NCBI GenBank assembly: GCA_019279435.1
Contig: JAAALK010000289.1
Span: forward strand, 85,343,023-85,407,022
Direction: 5' to 3'
DNA length: 64,000 nt
DNA from: Zizania palustris
Taxonomy: Eukaryota > Streptophyta > Magnoliopsida > Poales > Poaceae
The notes under the pieces are model-generated. The model was not told the DNA's origin and ran no database searches. It saw only the letters and a list, made by a program, of their open reading frames with translations. Every line of letters starts with the position of its first letter. The first letter of the stretch is position 1. Both the position numbers and the translations under genes were made by a program. Below, one piece after another: positions 29,917 to 41,292 of this stretch.

Positions 29917-32900
29917 TTGGAGGGCACGTGGATCATGGACTCCGGTTGTTCGCGCCACATGACCGGAGATGCAGCTTGGTTCTCCAGCCTCACAACAACC
30001 AAGCAAAGGGAACATATCACCTTCGGAAACAATCGAAGGAGTAGAGTGAAAGGTAAAGGTGTGGTAATAATTAACTCGAATTTCACTCTCAAAGATGTTG
30101 CTTTGGTTGAGAACCTGGGATACAATTTGCTGTCTGTATCTCAGTTGCTTGATGAGGGCTTCGAAGTGCGATTTCATCGCGATACTTCGCAAGTGCTCAA
30201 TTCTGATGGCGTTGTGGTGTGTAAGATCTTTAGAGTTGGGAGAGTTTTTGGAGCTGATTTTTCAGAGTCGTCTGGTTCTTCTCATTGTCTTGTTGCACAT
30301 TCGACTTCTGAGCTTTGGAAGTGGCATAGGAGACTGGGGCATATGAGCTTTGAGTTGCTCGCTCGTCTGAGCGCCCTAGGTTTGATCCGAGGATTGCCCA
30401 AGCTCAAGTTTGAGAAGAATTTAGTTTGCGCTCCTTGTCGACATGGTAAAATGATTGCCGCTTCGCATTCGCCAGTCACCACAGTGATGACTGAACAACC
30501 CGGAGAACTTCTCCATATGGACACTGTAGGTCCTTCTCGGGTTAGTTCTTTAGGCGGCAAGTGGTATGTTTTAGTTATTGTCGACGATTTCTCTCGCTAC
30601 TCTTGGGTCTTCTTTCTTGCCAGCAAGGACGAAGTGTTTTCACACTTTCGGAGCTTGGCTTTGAGACTTTTCACTGAACTCCCAGGTGCATTGAAATTCA
30701 TTCGAAGCGATAATGGCACCGAGTTCAGAAATAGTCTCTTTGTTGACTTTTGCATGGAGCATGGCATAGAACATCAATTCTCTGCTCCGCGGGTTCCTCA
30801 ACAGAACGGTGTTGTTGAGAGGAAAAACCGCACTTTGGTTGAGATGGCTAGGACGATGCTTGATGAGCATAGGACTCCTAGAAAATTCTGGGCTGAGGCC
30901 ATGAACACTGCTTGCTACATCTCAAACCGAATTTTCTTGCGCTCAATTTTAAATTTGACATCTTATGAGCTGCGTTTTGGGAGACAGCCCAAGGTTACTC
31001 ATCTTCGAGTTTTTGGCTGTCGCTGCTTTATCCTAAAACGTGGTAACTTGGATAAATTTGAGTCGCGATCTTCTGACGGGATCTTTTTGGGTTATACTAC
31101 TCATGGTCATTCTTATCGTGTCTATAACTTGGAAACTAACACTGTCATCGAGTCATGTGATGTGACTTTTGATGAATCAACCCCCTCTGTTAGTTCTGCT
31201 TTTGAACAGGCAAATGAACACGACATGGAACAGACTTTATTCGAAGACGAAGATCCCGGGGAATTCGAGGATGATCCCCTACTACCCTCGACATCGACCC
31301 CCGAAGCTGACCCCGCTTCAACTACTTCGGCACGAGGTCCCGAAGCGACTACCTCAACATCGGTCATCTTGGACCACTCCAACGCACAAGTTGAGGGGGA
31401 GACTGCATCCCGCCGTGAGGCTCCACATCATGTCCAAAGGATGCACCCTCCCGAGCAGATCATTGGTGAGCTTGATCAAAGGGTAACACGTTCTCACGCT
31501 CATTTCACTAATGCTGCTTTTGTTGCTTCTTTCGAGCCCTTAGATGTTAGTCATGCACTTTCTGATTCTAGTTGGATCAATGCCATGCATGAGGAACTTG
31601 AAAATTTTGAGAGAAACCAAGTCTGGACTTTAGTTGATCCTCCACCAAATGTTCATTTCATTGGAACAAAATGGATTTTCAAAAATAAACAAGGGGAGGA
31701 TGGAACAATTGTTAGAAATAAGGCCAGACTAGTAGCTCAGGGCTTTTCTCAACTAGAAGGGATTGATTTTACTGAAACTTTTGCACCTGTTGCACGCCTT
31801 GAGGCCATTAGGATTTTGCTTGCCTTTGCGACATCCCGGGGATTCAAACTCTATCAAATGGATGTCAAAAGTGCTTTTCTTAATGGCTTCATAGGTGAAG
31901 ATGTTTATGTAAAACAACCCCCTGGTTTTGAAAACCCCAAGTACCCACATAAAGTCCTTAAACTTCATAAGGCTCTTTATGGACTCAAGCAGGCCCCTCG
32001 GGCTTGGTATGATAGACTTAAGTCTTTTCTGCTTGAGCGAGGGTATTTGATGGGCTCTGTTGATAAAACTTTCTTTACTCTCAAGCATGGCAAAGATTTC
32101 CTTCTAGTGCAGATTTATGTGGATGATATCATCTTTGGTGGCTCTTCTCATGCTTTGGTTGCCGAGTTTGCAGATACCATGAGCAGGGAGTTTGAAATGT
32201 CAATGATGGGTGAACTCACCTTTTTCCTTGGTTTGCAAATCAAGCAAAGCAAACAAGGTACTTTTGTCCACCAGACAAAGTACACCAAGGACCTGCTCAA
32301 GAAGTTCGACATGTCCGATGCAAAGCCCCTCGCCACTCCAATGGCTACATCTGTAGCGTTGGACCCTGACGAAGATGGAGAAGCCGTAGATCAGAAGGAG
32401 TTCCGGAGCATGATCGGCTCCCTCCTCTACTTGACTGCCACGAGGCCGGACATACACTTCGCAGTGTGTCTGTGCGCTCGTTTTCAGGCTTCACCACGAG
32501 CTTCGCACCGCCAAGCGGTTAAGCGCATTCTAAGGTATCTCAAGCACACCCTTGAATTTGGCATATGGTATTCATCATCTTCATCCTTATGTCTTAGAGG
32601 TTATTCAGATGCGGTTTTTGCTGGGTGTAGAATTGATAGGAAGAGTACCTCTGGTACTTGTCATTTTCTGGGTACGTCTCTGGTTTGTTGGTCTTCCCGC
32701 AAACAGTCTAGTGTTGCACAATCGACGGCTGAGGCCGAATATGTTGCTGCAGCTAGCTGTTGCTCTCAGATTTTGTGGATGGTTTCCACTTTGCGGGATT
32801 TCGGGTTAGATTATAAGAGTGTTCCACTTTTCTGTGATAACACTAGTGCTATTTGTATTGCAAACAACCCGGTTCAGCACTCCAGAACCAAACACATTGA

Positions 32901-33069
32901 TGTACGGTATCATTTTCTCAGAGATCACAATGAGAAGGGTGATATTGAACTTCAATATGTTGATACCCAACACCAGCTTGCCGATATTTTTACAAAACCC
33001 CTCGATGCTTCTCGATTTGCTTACTTGCGTGGGGAACTTGGTATTTGTCATCCCTACGGCATTTTGTGA
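29917..33069 (+). CDS. pol: pol polyprotein of F (protease, integrase, RT, RNase H)
   Basis: 1050 codons, in frame with gag across the UAG; there is no ATG between the UAG and 29935, so readthrough is the natural route. Protease: DSGCSRHMTG (~7-17). GAG-pre-integrase: WHRRLGHM (~135). Integrase core: HMDTVGPS, IRSDNGTEF, NGVVERKNRT (~190-310). RT: WTLVDPP, VKSAFLNG and the catalytic YVDD (LVQIYVDDIIFGG, ~735). RNase H: YSDAVFAG, STAEAEYVA, KHIDVRYHFLR and ADIFTKPLD (~895-1035). All catalytic motifs are present and I see no frame break. It ends at TGA 33067-33069. Confidence 0.95.
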   Translation: MEGTWIMDSGCSRHMTGDAAWFSSLTTTKQREHITFGNNRRSRVKGKGVVIINSNFTLKDVALVENLGYNLLSVSQLLDEGFEVRFHRDTSQVLNSDGVVVCKIFRVGRVFGADFSESSGSSHCLVAHSTSELWKWHRRLGHMSFELLARLSALGLIRGLPKLKFEKNLVCAPCRHGKMIAASHSPVTTVMTEQPGELLHMDTVGPSRVSSLGGKWYVLVIVDDFSRYSWVFFLASKDEVFSHFRSLALRLFTELPGALKFIRSDNGTEFRNSLFVDFCMEHGIEHQFSAPRVPQQNGVVERKNRTLVEMARTMLDEHRTPRKFWAEAMNTACYISNRIFLRSILNLTSYELRFGRQPKVTHLRVFGCRCFILKRGNLDKFESRSSDGIFLGYTTHGHSYRVYNLETNTVIESCDVTFDESTPSVSSAFEQANEHDMEQTLFEDEDPGEFEDDPLLPSTSTPEADPASTTSARGPEATTSTSVILDHSNAQVEGETASRREAPHHVQRMHPPEQIIGELDQRVTRSHAHFTNAAFVASFEPLDVSHALSDSSWINAMHEELENFERNQVWTLVDPPPNVHFIGTKWIFKNKQGEDGTIVRNKARLVAQGFSQLEGIDFTETFAPVARLEAIRILLAFATSRGFKLYQMDVKSAFLNGFIGEDVYVKQPPGFENPKYPHKVLKLHKALYGLKQAPRAWYDRLKSFLLERGYLMGSVDKTFFTLKHGKDFLLVQIYVDDIIFGGSSHALVAEFADTMSREFEMSMMGELTFFLGLQIKQSKQGTFVHQTKYTKDLLKKFDMSDAKPLATPMATSVALDPDEDGEAVDQKEFRSMIGSLLYLTATRPDIHFAVCLCARFQASPRASHRQAVKRILRYLKHTLEFGIWYSSSSSLCLRGYSDAVFAGCRIDRKSTSGTCHFLGTSLVCWSSRKQSSVAQSTAEAEYVAAASCCSQILWMVSTLRDFGLDYKSVPLFCDNTSAICIANNPVQHSRTKHIDVRYHFLRDHNEKGDIELQYVDTQHQLADIFTKPLDASRFAYLRGELGICHPYGIL

Positions 33070-34230
33070 GGGGGAGCTGATTTTAAATTGCCTTGCATAT
33101 GCTCATTTTGTGTGGAATTGCATTTACATCTTTTGCTATTATATGCCTGCTTTTAATTCAAAGAAATCATGACAGCTCAGCTCTATGAAATATGTCTGGA
33201 ACATTGATTGTGCATGAAGTTTTATTTTCTAAAATCAAAACTTGCTCACCGCACAATCTTGTATCTAGCTTGTTTAGGCTGGACTGCTTTTAGCTATCTT
33301 TTATCTACTTGACAGCAAGACACTGTTCTTTGGATGCGAAAATTTGCAACTTGAAAAATGTGTTCATTATTCATGGATATTCATCACAATATTTCATTCA
33401 TCTGAATCAAAATCAAAATCCATGATTTGCCTGGTTTAAATGAAAAGATCCAGGAGGGTTTGTTTGTCGCACTACTCTATTCTGGACTGCTTACCATTGC
33501 ACTTTGGTCTGAACTGGGATAGTGTAGTGTATGCCAAAATCACCGCCTTAAGCTTCAGATGGCTTTCATGCCTAGGCTTGGCTTGATTGGAAAGTATAAG
33601 GTGGACAAACAAATAACCCCTGGCATTAAGAAAAAGAACAACAAAATTAACTGATCATCAAGTTTGCTTTGACAGCTCCTTTTGAACAAGACTTGTCTGT
33701 CTAGGGTAGAATTTGTTAGCTTTGCGCAGTCCTTGCCTTCACATGTCTAGCTGCTTTGATTAAGTGGTGATGCTTTTTACTTCCAAATGACAAAATCACA
33801 TGCCATCATCTTGTTTCACAGATTGTTAAATTGAGCTGAGCACATGATCATTTGTGTTAATTTTGGCATATTTTTGCATTATATGTCTTTGCAATTCTAT
33901 TCATTTCAAAGCTTTGCATCTTTTGAATGCTCCTTGATGCTTGCATTGCCAAAGGGGGAGAGGTTTGCTATGTTCTCTGCCGCAAGAAGGCATAATTTCG
34001 AAAGGGGGAGAATTTTTGACATAAAGGGGGAGAAAAATTTGCTTAACTCAGGGGGAGTTCTTATCAAGGGAAGGGGCTTTTACTCTTTCACAAAGGGGGA
34101 GAAAAAAATTCTTTTATCAAGTGACATGATTTGGCTCTTGTCTGAGTTTTTATGGTCACTTGTGTGCTGAAAGCTTTTCAATTTTCTTGAACTTGGATTT
34201 GGTTGTCAATGCACTCATCAAGGGGGAGAT
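33070..34230 (+). other. 3' untranslated region of F with repeated GGGGGAG tracts
   Basis: No convincing gene; in particular no env-like frame of the SIRE1 kind. AGGGGGAG-like purine tracts occur at 33069, 33951, 34001, 34023, 34050, 34092 and 34221. The last directly precedes the 3' LTR (AGGGGGAGAT, then TGAGAAACC) and is the probable polypurine primer. The others look like duplicates of it. Confidence 0.75.
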
Positions 34231-36209
34231 TGAGAAACCAAGGGTTGGTTTCGGTGTTTTGTGATGAGTGATTGACTGGATTTTACCCTCTGTTCGAAGG
34301 GTACCTCCGGAGGGGCTTCGGAGGTGGTACCTCCGAAGGGTGTTCGGAGGTGTGTCACCGGAGTGTGTTCGGTGTTTGCTTGCTGCAGCTGTGCAGCGGA
34401 GTGTGGCTGTCGGAGGGGTCCGGCAGTACACGATGACAGGGTTCGTACCGATGGCTTCGGTACTTTGGGCGGTACACCGGAGTGTGTACCGGAGGTTGTT
34501 AACCCGGAGAGGTCTCCGGAGTTCTGGATACACTTGTCTGTTTGTCTGTGGTGCGCAGGGACTTCGGAGGCGACGGACAGGGTTCGAGCCAGGTGAACCT
34601 GGGTCAAGCGGGAGGCTTGATGCCAGGGGAGCGGGGAGCTCCATCACGGTGGCTGCGAAGGTGGTCCGGTCGGTCCTCGGGTCGAGGCGTGCCAGGTGAA
34701 GGCAGAGAGTGCGGAGCGTGGCTCCGGCTGAAGGTACTCCGAGACAAAGTCCTCGGAGGTGAGGCACTTCGAAGGTACTCCGAATGGAGTGACTTCGGAG
34801 TTGGTGGACCAAGTCCTCTGTGGAGGCAAGGAGTTCGAAGTGTGCTCCGGAGGGAGGCACTCGAAGGTATACCCGACGAAGGTCTCAGAAGTCGAGGCGC
34901 ATCGAAGGCATGGTCCGGGTGAGGCTCGTCGAGGAGTGTGCTCCGGGAGAGGCACTGCGACGGAGTGCTCATGGAATGCTTCATGCGGAGGCCTTGGACG
35001 AAGGAGGGACTTCGAAGGGTGGTACTCCGAAGGTGGGACTTCGGAGTGGGGATGACTTGTGGTGCTTCGGCCATGCATGGCTTCGGTACACGGACGGACG
35101 GTGGTTGAGCTCGAAGTAGCTGCGAAGCCGTGGAGGTCCACTCCGGAGGTGGTGGTGCGAAGGCCCAAGGGCTTTGACGGCTTCGGCTTAAAACCGTCAC
35201 TGTATCGAAGGACTTCTTCGGCGGAGCGAAGGCCAACAGGCTGCAGGCTTCTCGCCGAAGCTTCCGCACCCTCCGGTGCGAAGGGAGGTTCCAGAAGTCA
35301 ACTCTGTAAAGGCTGACACTGTCTGTTCTGAAAAAGGCTGACACTGTCCCCTCTGCAGCTGACAGAGAAGCCTCCAAAATAAAGGTGGACTACCTTTTGT
35401 ACCCCTTAGTTCTGTAGAGACAAAATGGATGTAAACCCTAGGGGTAAAGTAGTCACTTCCTTAGGATGAAGCCGTGGGCTATAAATATGGGGGCTCGGTA
35501 GGTAACATTTAACACTTTGAGCATTTACTGTTGAGCTCCTGTAGACAGACCTCGCTGTATTCATTCTGAGTTCAATTCATTTCAGTGTTCCTTGTTCAAG
35601 CGGCGAAGCCCTGTTTTTCTTGTGCTTTTGCTTGAGCTCGCATTGCATACCTCGCTAGTTTTAGTTCACCGAAGCCTGTCTAGGCGAAGGGTGTTTTATC
35701 GCGAAGTGTGCTTTACAGTGTGCTGTCGCTCTGTGTAACACGAGGCAAGACCTCGCTGCTTACTAGCGAAGCCCTGTTCTTTTCCCGTAGTGCTTCTTGT
35801 GTCGAAGCCCTTAGCGTAGTCCGTTTTGTGTGCGTGTAGACCTTCGGGTACGAAGCCCAGCACCTGTTGCTGTCGCCAAGTACTTGGTCGAAGTCCTCAG
35901 AGGGCTGCCCACTCTTGCGAAGGGTGAAGTGCGAAGTCTGCTCAAAGCACCCTGTGTGCGGAGCCTGCACTGACTTAGCAGAGTTGGTTTTCGAGGGTTG
36001 TAAGTGGAGCGAAGTCTTCTTGACTTCGAACTTTTGCCTCTCCGAAGCCTGTGTTCGAAGGTGTCGAAGTACCTCCGAACCAGACATTCGAAGGCTGTGT
36101 TCGAAGCCTGTTCCGCAGAAGACAGAACAGACCCGAAGGCTAAGTTTTTAGCCCGCAATTTTAAAAGCTCCCATTCACCCCCCCTCTGGTCGCCGTTTCC
36201 GGTCCAACA
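34231..36209 (+). repeat. 3' LTR of F
   Basis: 1979 bp, near-identical to the 5' copy. TATA box at 35480-35487. Followed by GCTGT, the duplicated target. Confidence 0.95.
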
Positions 36210-36214
36210 GCTGT

Positions 36215-36968
36215 CGAATATTTCTCCAAGTGGGTCGAAGCTGAACCGTTGACTTCCAATACCTATCGAAGTGTCCAGAAATTCTTTTGGCAGATTATAG
36301 TTTGCCGCTTCGGAGTACCCAAGAAACTCACGCTAGACAATGGCACTCAGTTCGACGCTAGGGCCTTCAAAGCATTCTACGAAGAATTGGGAGTCCAGCT
36401 ATGCTTTGCGGCGGTTCGGCATCCCCAGTCAAATGGGGCTGTTGAGAGGGCTAATGGGCATATTCTTTTTGGCCTCAATAAACGCATCGTGGGTTTACCC
36501 AAAGGATTGTGGCCTGAAGAGCTACCGAAGATCATGTGGTCCATTTGGACCACCCCTTCCCAAGCTACCGGGTTCACCCCGTTCCGGCTTCTATATGGTG
36601 ACGAAGCAATGACCCCGATGGAGCTTTGAGCTGGTTCACAGTGGGTCACCACACCCGAGACCGATCAAGAGCGCGCCGTCTCCCTCGACCTTACGGAGGA
36701 AACATGGCTCCGAGCCGTCGCCAACCTTTCGTAGTACCAGAAGCAGACGAAGGTGTGGTACAACCCCAAGGTCAAGCGCAACGAGTTCCAGCCAGGGCAC
36801 CTTGTCCTGCGCGCAGTGGCCACTCCGACAAAGCTAGGCAACAAGTGGGAAGGCCCGTACATCGTGACCGGCTTTGGGCGGCCAGGATCCTACCGTCTAG
36901 CTACCTTGGAAGGCGAGGACCTAAAGCACACTTGGCACGCGGAGCACTTGAAGCGCTATTTTGCATAA
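36215..36968 (+). pseudogene. pol: Integrase C-terminal half of C
   Basis: Continues the integrase cut at 25393: EYFSKWVEAE, LDNGTQFDA (~36336), NGAVERANG (~36435) and FRLLYGDEAMTP. It then passes stops (TGA 36627-36629, TAG 36733-36735) and frame shifts to the C-terminal region (LGNKWEGPYIV, WHAEHLKRYFA, stop at 36966-36968). The first five bases of the gene side (36210-36214) are the duplicated target of F. Confidence 0.87.
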
Positions 36969-37105
36969 ATTCATAAGTGTCTTCCGATGCCGGCCGATGC
37001 CGGCTACTGTTGTATCCAACCTTCAATTCAATAATAATATTAGGTGAATGTTTTCGACCAAAGTGGACGCACTGCGGTATCAAAGCATAGTTTCACTGAG
37101 CAATA
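36969..37105 (+). other. Spacer after pol of C
   Basis: Short AT-rich spacer between integrase and the tandem repeat; no gene seen. Confidence 0.5.
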
Positions 37106-37420
37106 CGGGTTCCGAGCTCCGGCTCAATGCACCCCCTACTCGGGTTCTGAGCTCCGGCTCAACGCACCCTCGACTCGGGTTCCGAGCTTCGGCTGGACGC
37201 ACCCTCTACTCGGGTTCCGAGCTCCGGCTCGACGCACCCCCTACTCGGGTTCCGAGCTCCAGCTTGATGCACCCCCTACTCTGGTTCCGAGCTCCGGCTC
37301 GACGCACCCCCTACTCTGGTTTCGAGCTCCGGCTCGACGCACCCTCGACTTGGGTTCCGAGCTCCGGCTCGACGCACCCTCGATTCGGGTTACGAGCCCC
37401 GGCACGATGCACCCCCTAGT
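37106..37420. repeat. Tandem repeat, 9 x 35 bp, in C
   Basis: Exact 35-bp spacing, units starting at 37106, 37141, 37176 and so on to 37386. Each has the core GAGCTCCGGCTC and a GCACCC block. There are no spacers, so it is not CRISPR-like. It occupies the same place (between pol and the antisense gene) as the unrelated 117-bp array in A. Confidence 0.95.
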
Positions 37421-37576
37421 TCTTCTACATTCCTTACTGTTGTTCGCGCCCAGTCGACAAGTCGTCTAGCCGCAAAGGAGGGGGAAGGGGCAGAGAAGAA
37501 AGGCTTCGATTATTTACATTATCAATAAAGCATACAGCGTACAACGTCTGTTGCAAAATTAAAGCAAAGAATAAGA

Positions 37577-40500
37577 TTAGGAGAAGTCTTCGTCCAAGCC
37601 GAGCAGGAACCGGAAGCCTTTTCGGTCCGAAGAGTCACCCGAGCCAGAGCCCACCCTCGTCTAGGGCTCCGTCGCAGCGCGGTTAGACATCTCCCTCCTT
37701 TTCTGCCTCTTCTCTTCTTTCCTTTGGGCCCGAAAGGCCTTCTGGTCTTCCTGCAATTGAGCCCAACTGCGCAAACCTTCGCCCTGGGCTATGTTTCATT
37801 CGGATCGACCTCCACATCGGACCAATTCACCGGTTTGGGCGACGAAGACGGAGCCCGAGGCTCTCTCTTCTTCCTTAATTGAGCTTAGAACCTCCTGAAG
37901 AATCCCGAGGTCTGCATGTCCGTCGCCATCCCGGGGGATGATGAAACGTGCGGGCCGATTAGCTCTAAAGGCTTCAAGAGTAGCCCAATGGCACCAAAGG
38001 GCCTCGTCATTATCGAGAATCTCGTTGTCACAATCATGAGCGGATCGAATGCCCTGAATAATTTTCGGAAAGCAATTCCTCTTTGTTAATACACTGGCAA
38101 GTTTCTAATCTATTAAAGGAATTACGATATAAAGGCCCTACGGGGACTACACCTTCGGCTATAGTCGGCGTGCCGCGGCTGGGGGCTTCGAGGAAGCCGG
38201 AGGTTCACTCGAGCGAACGGCCTCGTCCAGCCAAGCCTTGACCGCATCGGGGCCCTCGGCTTGCTAAGTTGCCTGGAGGACCCTCCAAGACTGGGCTCCC
38301 CCCGAAGGCGACGGGGTGAGAACTCGACGACGAAGGCAGGGGGCTTCCGAAAGCATCCAGATGATGAAGGATTCCGAGCGCAGCTACTCGGGCTGATACC
38401 TCACCGTATTTCGACACGGTGAGGCCTATCTGCCGGACGGTATCCTAGATGAACTTTAGCCAGTGGCTAAGGGGCTCCCGGGCGACGTCAAAAGCCGTAC
38501 ACTCGGTGCCATAGCGCGCCAGTGCCCTCCGGAGGGATACTACGGTGTCGGCCGCCGTCTTCTCCCCTTGGGCTAATGCCTCGGCGCTGCCTCGTTCCGG
38601 GCCAGAAGGTCCGCCGTGGTCCGCTCGAGCTGGAGCACCCGGGCTTCATGGGCTTCAGCGGTGGCAACCGCCTCCCGGAGCTCATCCATCTCCGAGACTT
38701 GGGCCTGAAGTGCGAATACCTCCCCCTCGAGCCGATCCGCCTCCTCAGCTCGGGACCGAAGCCTCTCCACCTCTGCGGCCTGGGCCTGAAAGGCGTTGAC
38801 CTCCACCTCAAGCTCGTCCGCTAGAGCAGCCCGCGCTCAAAGCCCCTCTAGCTCGGCGACTTGGGCCTTGAGGGTGTCAACCTCCGCGATTTGGGCCTCA
38901 TGTGCCTCTGCCCTGGCGGCCCGAGGGCGAAGAGCTTCGACCTCCGACTCCAATGTCCGGAGCCGGTTGATTTCGGCTGCCTGCTCCTGGACCAGTCTTT
39001 CGGCGGTCTCCGCTTGCCCAGAGAGCTCCGAAGCGCTTCTTTCGCGGTGGCTGCGCTCGGAGAGCAGGGATAGCAGCGAACCATGCGCCAATGCGAATAC
39101 CTGTGCACGAAGCAGTGAGTTAGAAAAAGAAGGCTAGGGGCTTGCCCCAGGGCGCTTCGAAGAGATACCTGGCTTGCGGCGCTCTCGATGGCCCGGCCGA
39201 GGTCGATGCCGTCCACCTGGCCGAGCTCGTCTATCAGCTCGGCCTCCCGCAGGCGCAGGTAGGAGTCATGGACCGAGGCCACCCTCGACACGAAGTCTTC
39301 GCCTTCCTCTAGGAAGGGGAATAGGAGGGGCACGCTGGAACGCGCGCGCCTCGAGCTGGAGGGTGGCCGGATCTCAGTCTCTCTACCAGCCCCCTCGGAT
39401 GTTTCTCCAGGAGCCTCCTCCGATTCCGCTCCGTCACCAAGTCCCAAAGCTCCTGCCGCGCCCGCTGGGACTTCGGACCCTATATTGGCGGCATCCCTGG
39501 AGGGTATCTAGGCCGGAGCTGAGACTCGGGCGGACGTACCTACCCAGGAAGAATGGAGGTCAGAGTCGAAGAAATTTGATGCTTCCAAGTAAAAAGACGA
39601 GTGGAACCACGTACCTTCATCCGCAGTTTCAACGGGGGCCTCCGAGGGCCGGACGTGCCCCAGAGTGCCCGACCGATAGAACAAGTTGTCTATCGAGTTC
39701 ACCGAGGAACCTGCTTCCGCCACGGCAAGTTCAGCCTCGACATCGGCGCTGTCTTCAACAGCTCCAAGGGGGTCGGCCAATCCCCCCCGGTCTAGGCTGT
39801 CGGTCTCCCGACTCCCCCGGGAACTAGCGGAGACCCCCTCCGAGGCCGGACCGCGTGGAGGGGTGGACTTGGGAGACGACTCCACTTCGATATTTGGTGC
39901 CTCCTACCCAGCCCTCGGAGCAGGCGGCGACGGGTTCGGGGGAACTGGAGCGCTTCCGGCACCGCCGGAAGCCGGTCGCTCCGGGCGGACTAGGTCCGGC
40001 ACCGCCGAGGGATCCTCTGGTTCCGTCCTGGCCCCCTCGCTAGAGTACCCACATTCGGAGTGGGAGGCGGAGGAGTGGGCCGGGGAAAGCCTCTTCGGAC
40101 CCTTCACCACCTTCTTCTTCTTCGAGGGGTGCCTGGGGGAGGGCCCGACATCGAGGTCTGCCCCCCTCTTCTTCCAAGGCGCGCGAAGGGCTTCCCCCTC
40201 CGGGAGAGGCGGGGGAGAAAGCTCGAGCGCGTCCCACACCCGGTTGTGCCGCCCCTATGATCCTACGAATTCCACCCGCCGTTTGTACTCAGTCGGGGTG
40301 GGAGCCCCCAGGATCCTTTCGGCCATCCGGGCTACTTCGTCGGGGGTCTTGGCAACAAGCGACCCTGTACTCGAGGGTTAAGTCCGATGACCCTTCGAAC
40401 ATAATGAAAAGGATTGACAAGATTAAGAAGGCGGATGCTAACCGAGCTGGCGGGAGAGCTCCATCGATGATGACTCATCCCGGGTGCTCGGGAGCGACGC

Positions 40501-41292
40501 TGACCACTCCTCCTTCAGTGGCGGGATCTCGAGGGCGACGAACTCCTCCGTCAAATCCCGCATGCGAGTGGAGACCGAGCTGGCGTTGGCCTCGACGACC
40601 GCCTCCCTCTGTAACCATATGTGACGCGGAGGTCCGGCGAGCCCGGAGCTCAGCCCCACTCGGACATAAAACCACCGGTGCACCCACTTGGAGTACCACC
40701 GTTCGTTGATTGCCTTCGCCGGGAAGGATTCCACGTACCTCTTCCGGAGCTAGAAATTGATGCTCCCGAAGGCCAGCACCCGGTCGTCCTTCTTCTTTGG
40801 TTGGTAGAGGGCTTCGTGCATCTGGGCGAAGACCTCTGCCCTGCCCTCGCAGCCTTTGGCGCGCATGGCCCACTCGAAGATAGTGAGGCGAGCCACGACA
40901 TTCGGGGATAGCTGCGGGAGCTCAATGTGAAAGGCATCCAGAACCCCTCAGAGGAGTACTGAAGCCGGAAACCCTAGCCCCGCGTTGAAGAACGCCTCGA
41001 AGACGATGACCTACCCTTCACACGGTGCTGGGACTGACTCTGCGCCCGGCTTCCTGGCCCTCGATTCGGGGCCGATGCGGCCCCTAGTCGCCTGCTCGAT
41101 GGACGCATCCGTGCACGCCGACGGCCCCAGTTCCAGGGTCTGCTCCCGGAACTGCTCTGAAGCTGGGCAGAGCTCCCACGGGTCGCGCGCCTCTGATGGA
41201 CCTGAAGCCGTCGCCGCCGCCGCCGCCGCTGCCATCTGGCATTGCAGGAAGCGGGGGTCCACCGCTGCCATAGGGGTGCTCCTCTCCACCAT
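37577..41292 (-). pseudogene. Antisense spliced gene of C (homologue of that in A)
   Basis: Minus strand, from ATG 41292 (or 41271). Exons as read: 41292-40443, 40364-39615, 39539-39169, 39100 to about 38180, and 38053-37577. Introns of 78, 75 and 68 bp for the first three, with GT-AG borders and phases 1, 1, 0, exactly as in A; the fourth donor is less certain. Shared motifs: QLSPN.VARL, RAKGCEGRAE, FPAKAIN.RWY (exon 1), ILGAPTPTE (exon 2), PLL.PFLE (exon 3), a long coiled coil (exon 4), FRFLLG (exon 5). Defects: TAG and two further stops in exon 1 (~41010, ~40945, ~40752), stops near 40255, 39905 and 39510, one in the coiled coil near 38825, and a frame break near 38205. It is GC-rich where A is AT-richer, so the two are old relatives. 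Confidence 0.75.

Larger units (their letters stand above)
25394..36209 (+). mobile_element. Element F: complete, young SIRE/Maximus-type Ty1-copia
   Basis: 10,816 bp with near-identical LTRs (25394-27374 and 34231-36209) and a perfect GCTGT duplication (25389-25393, 36210-36214) inside the integrase of C. gag (820 codons) and pol (1050 codons) are both open and in the same frame, separated by a single TAG. The LTRs differ by one substitution (~25670 versus ~34488) and two single-base indels, indicating an insertion on the order of tens of thousands of years. It carries a full set of expected parts and is the most likely active element in the window. Confidence 0.96.

Noticed and set aside
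33844..34170. Possible env-like ORF after pol of F (108 codons)
   Set aside because: It is short, spans the repeated purine tracts, has no signal peptide plus membrane pattern, and lacks the length of SIRE env-like frames.
37106..37420. Regular 35-bp repeats resembling a CRISPR array
   Set aside because: Units are contiguous with no unique spacers, and the context is a plant retrotransposon. It is an ordinary tandem repeat.
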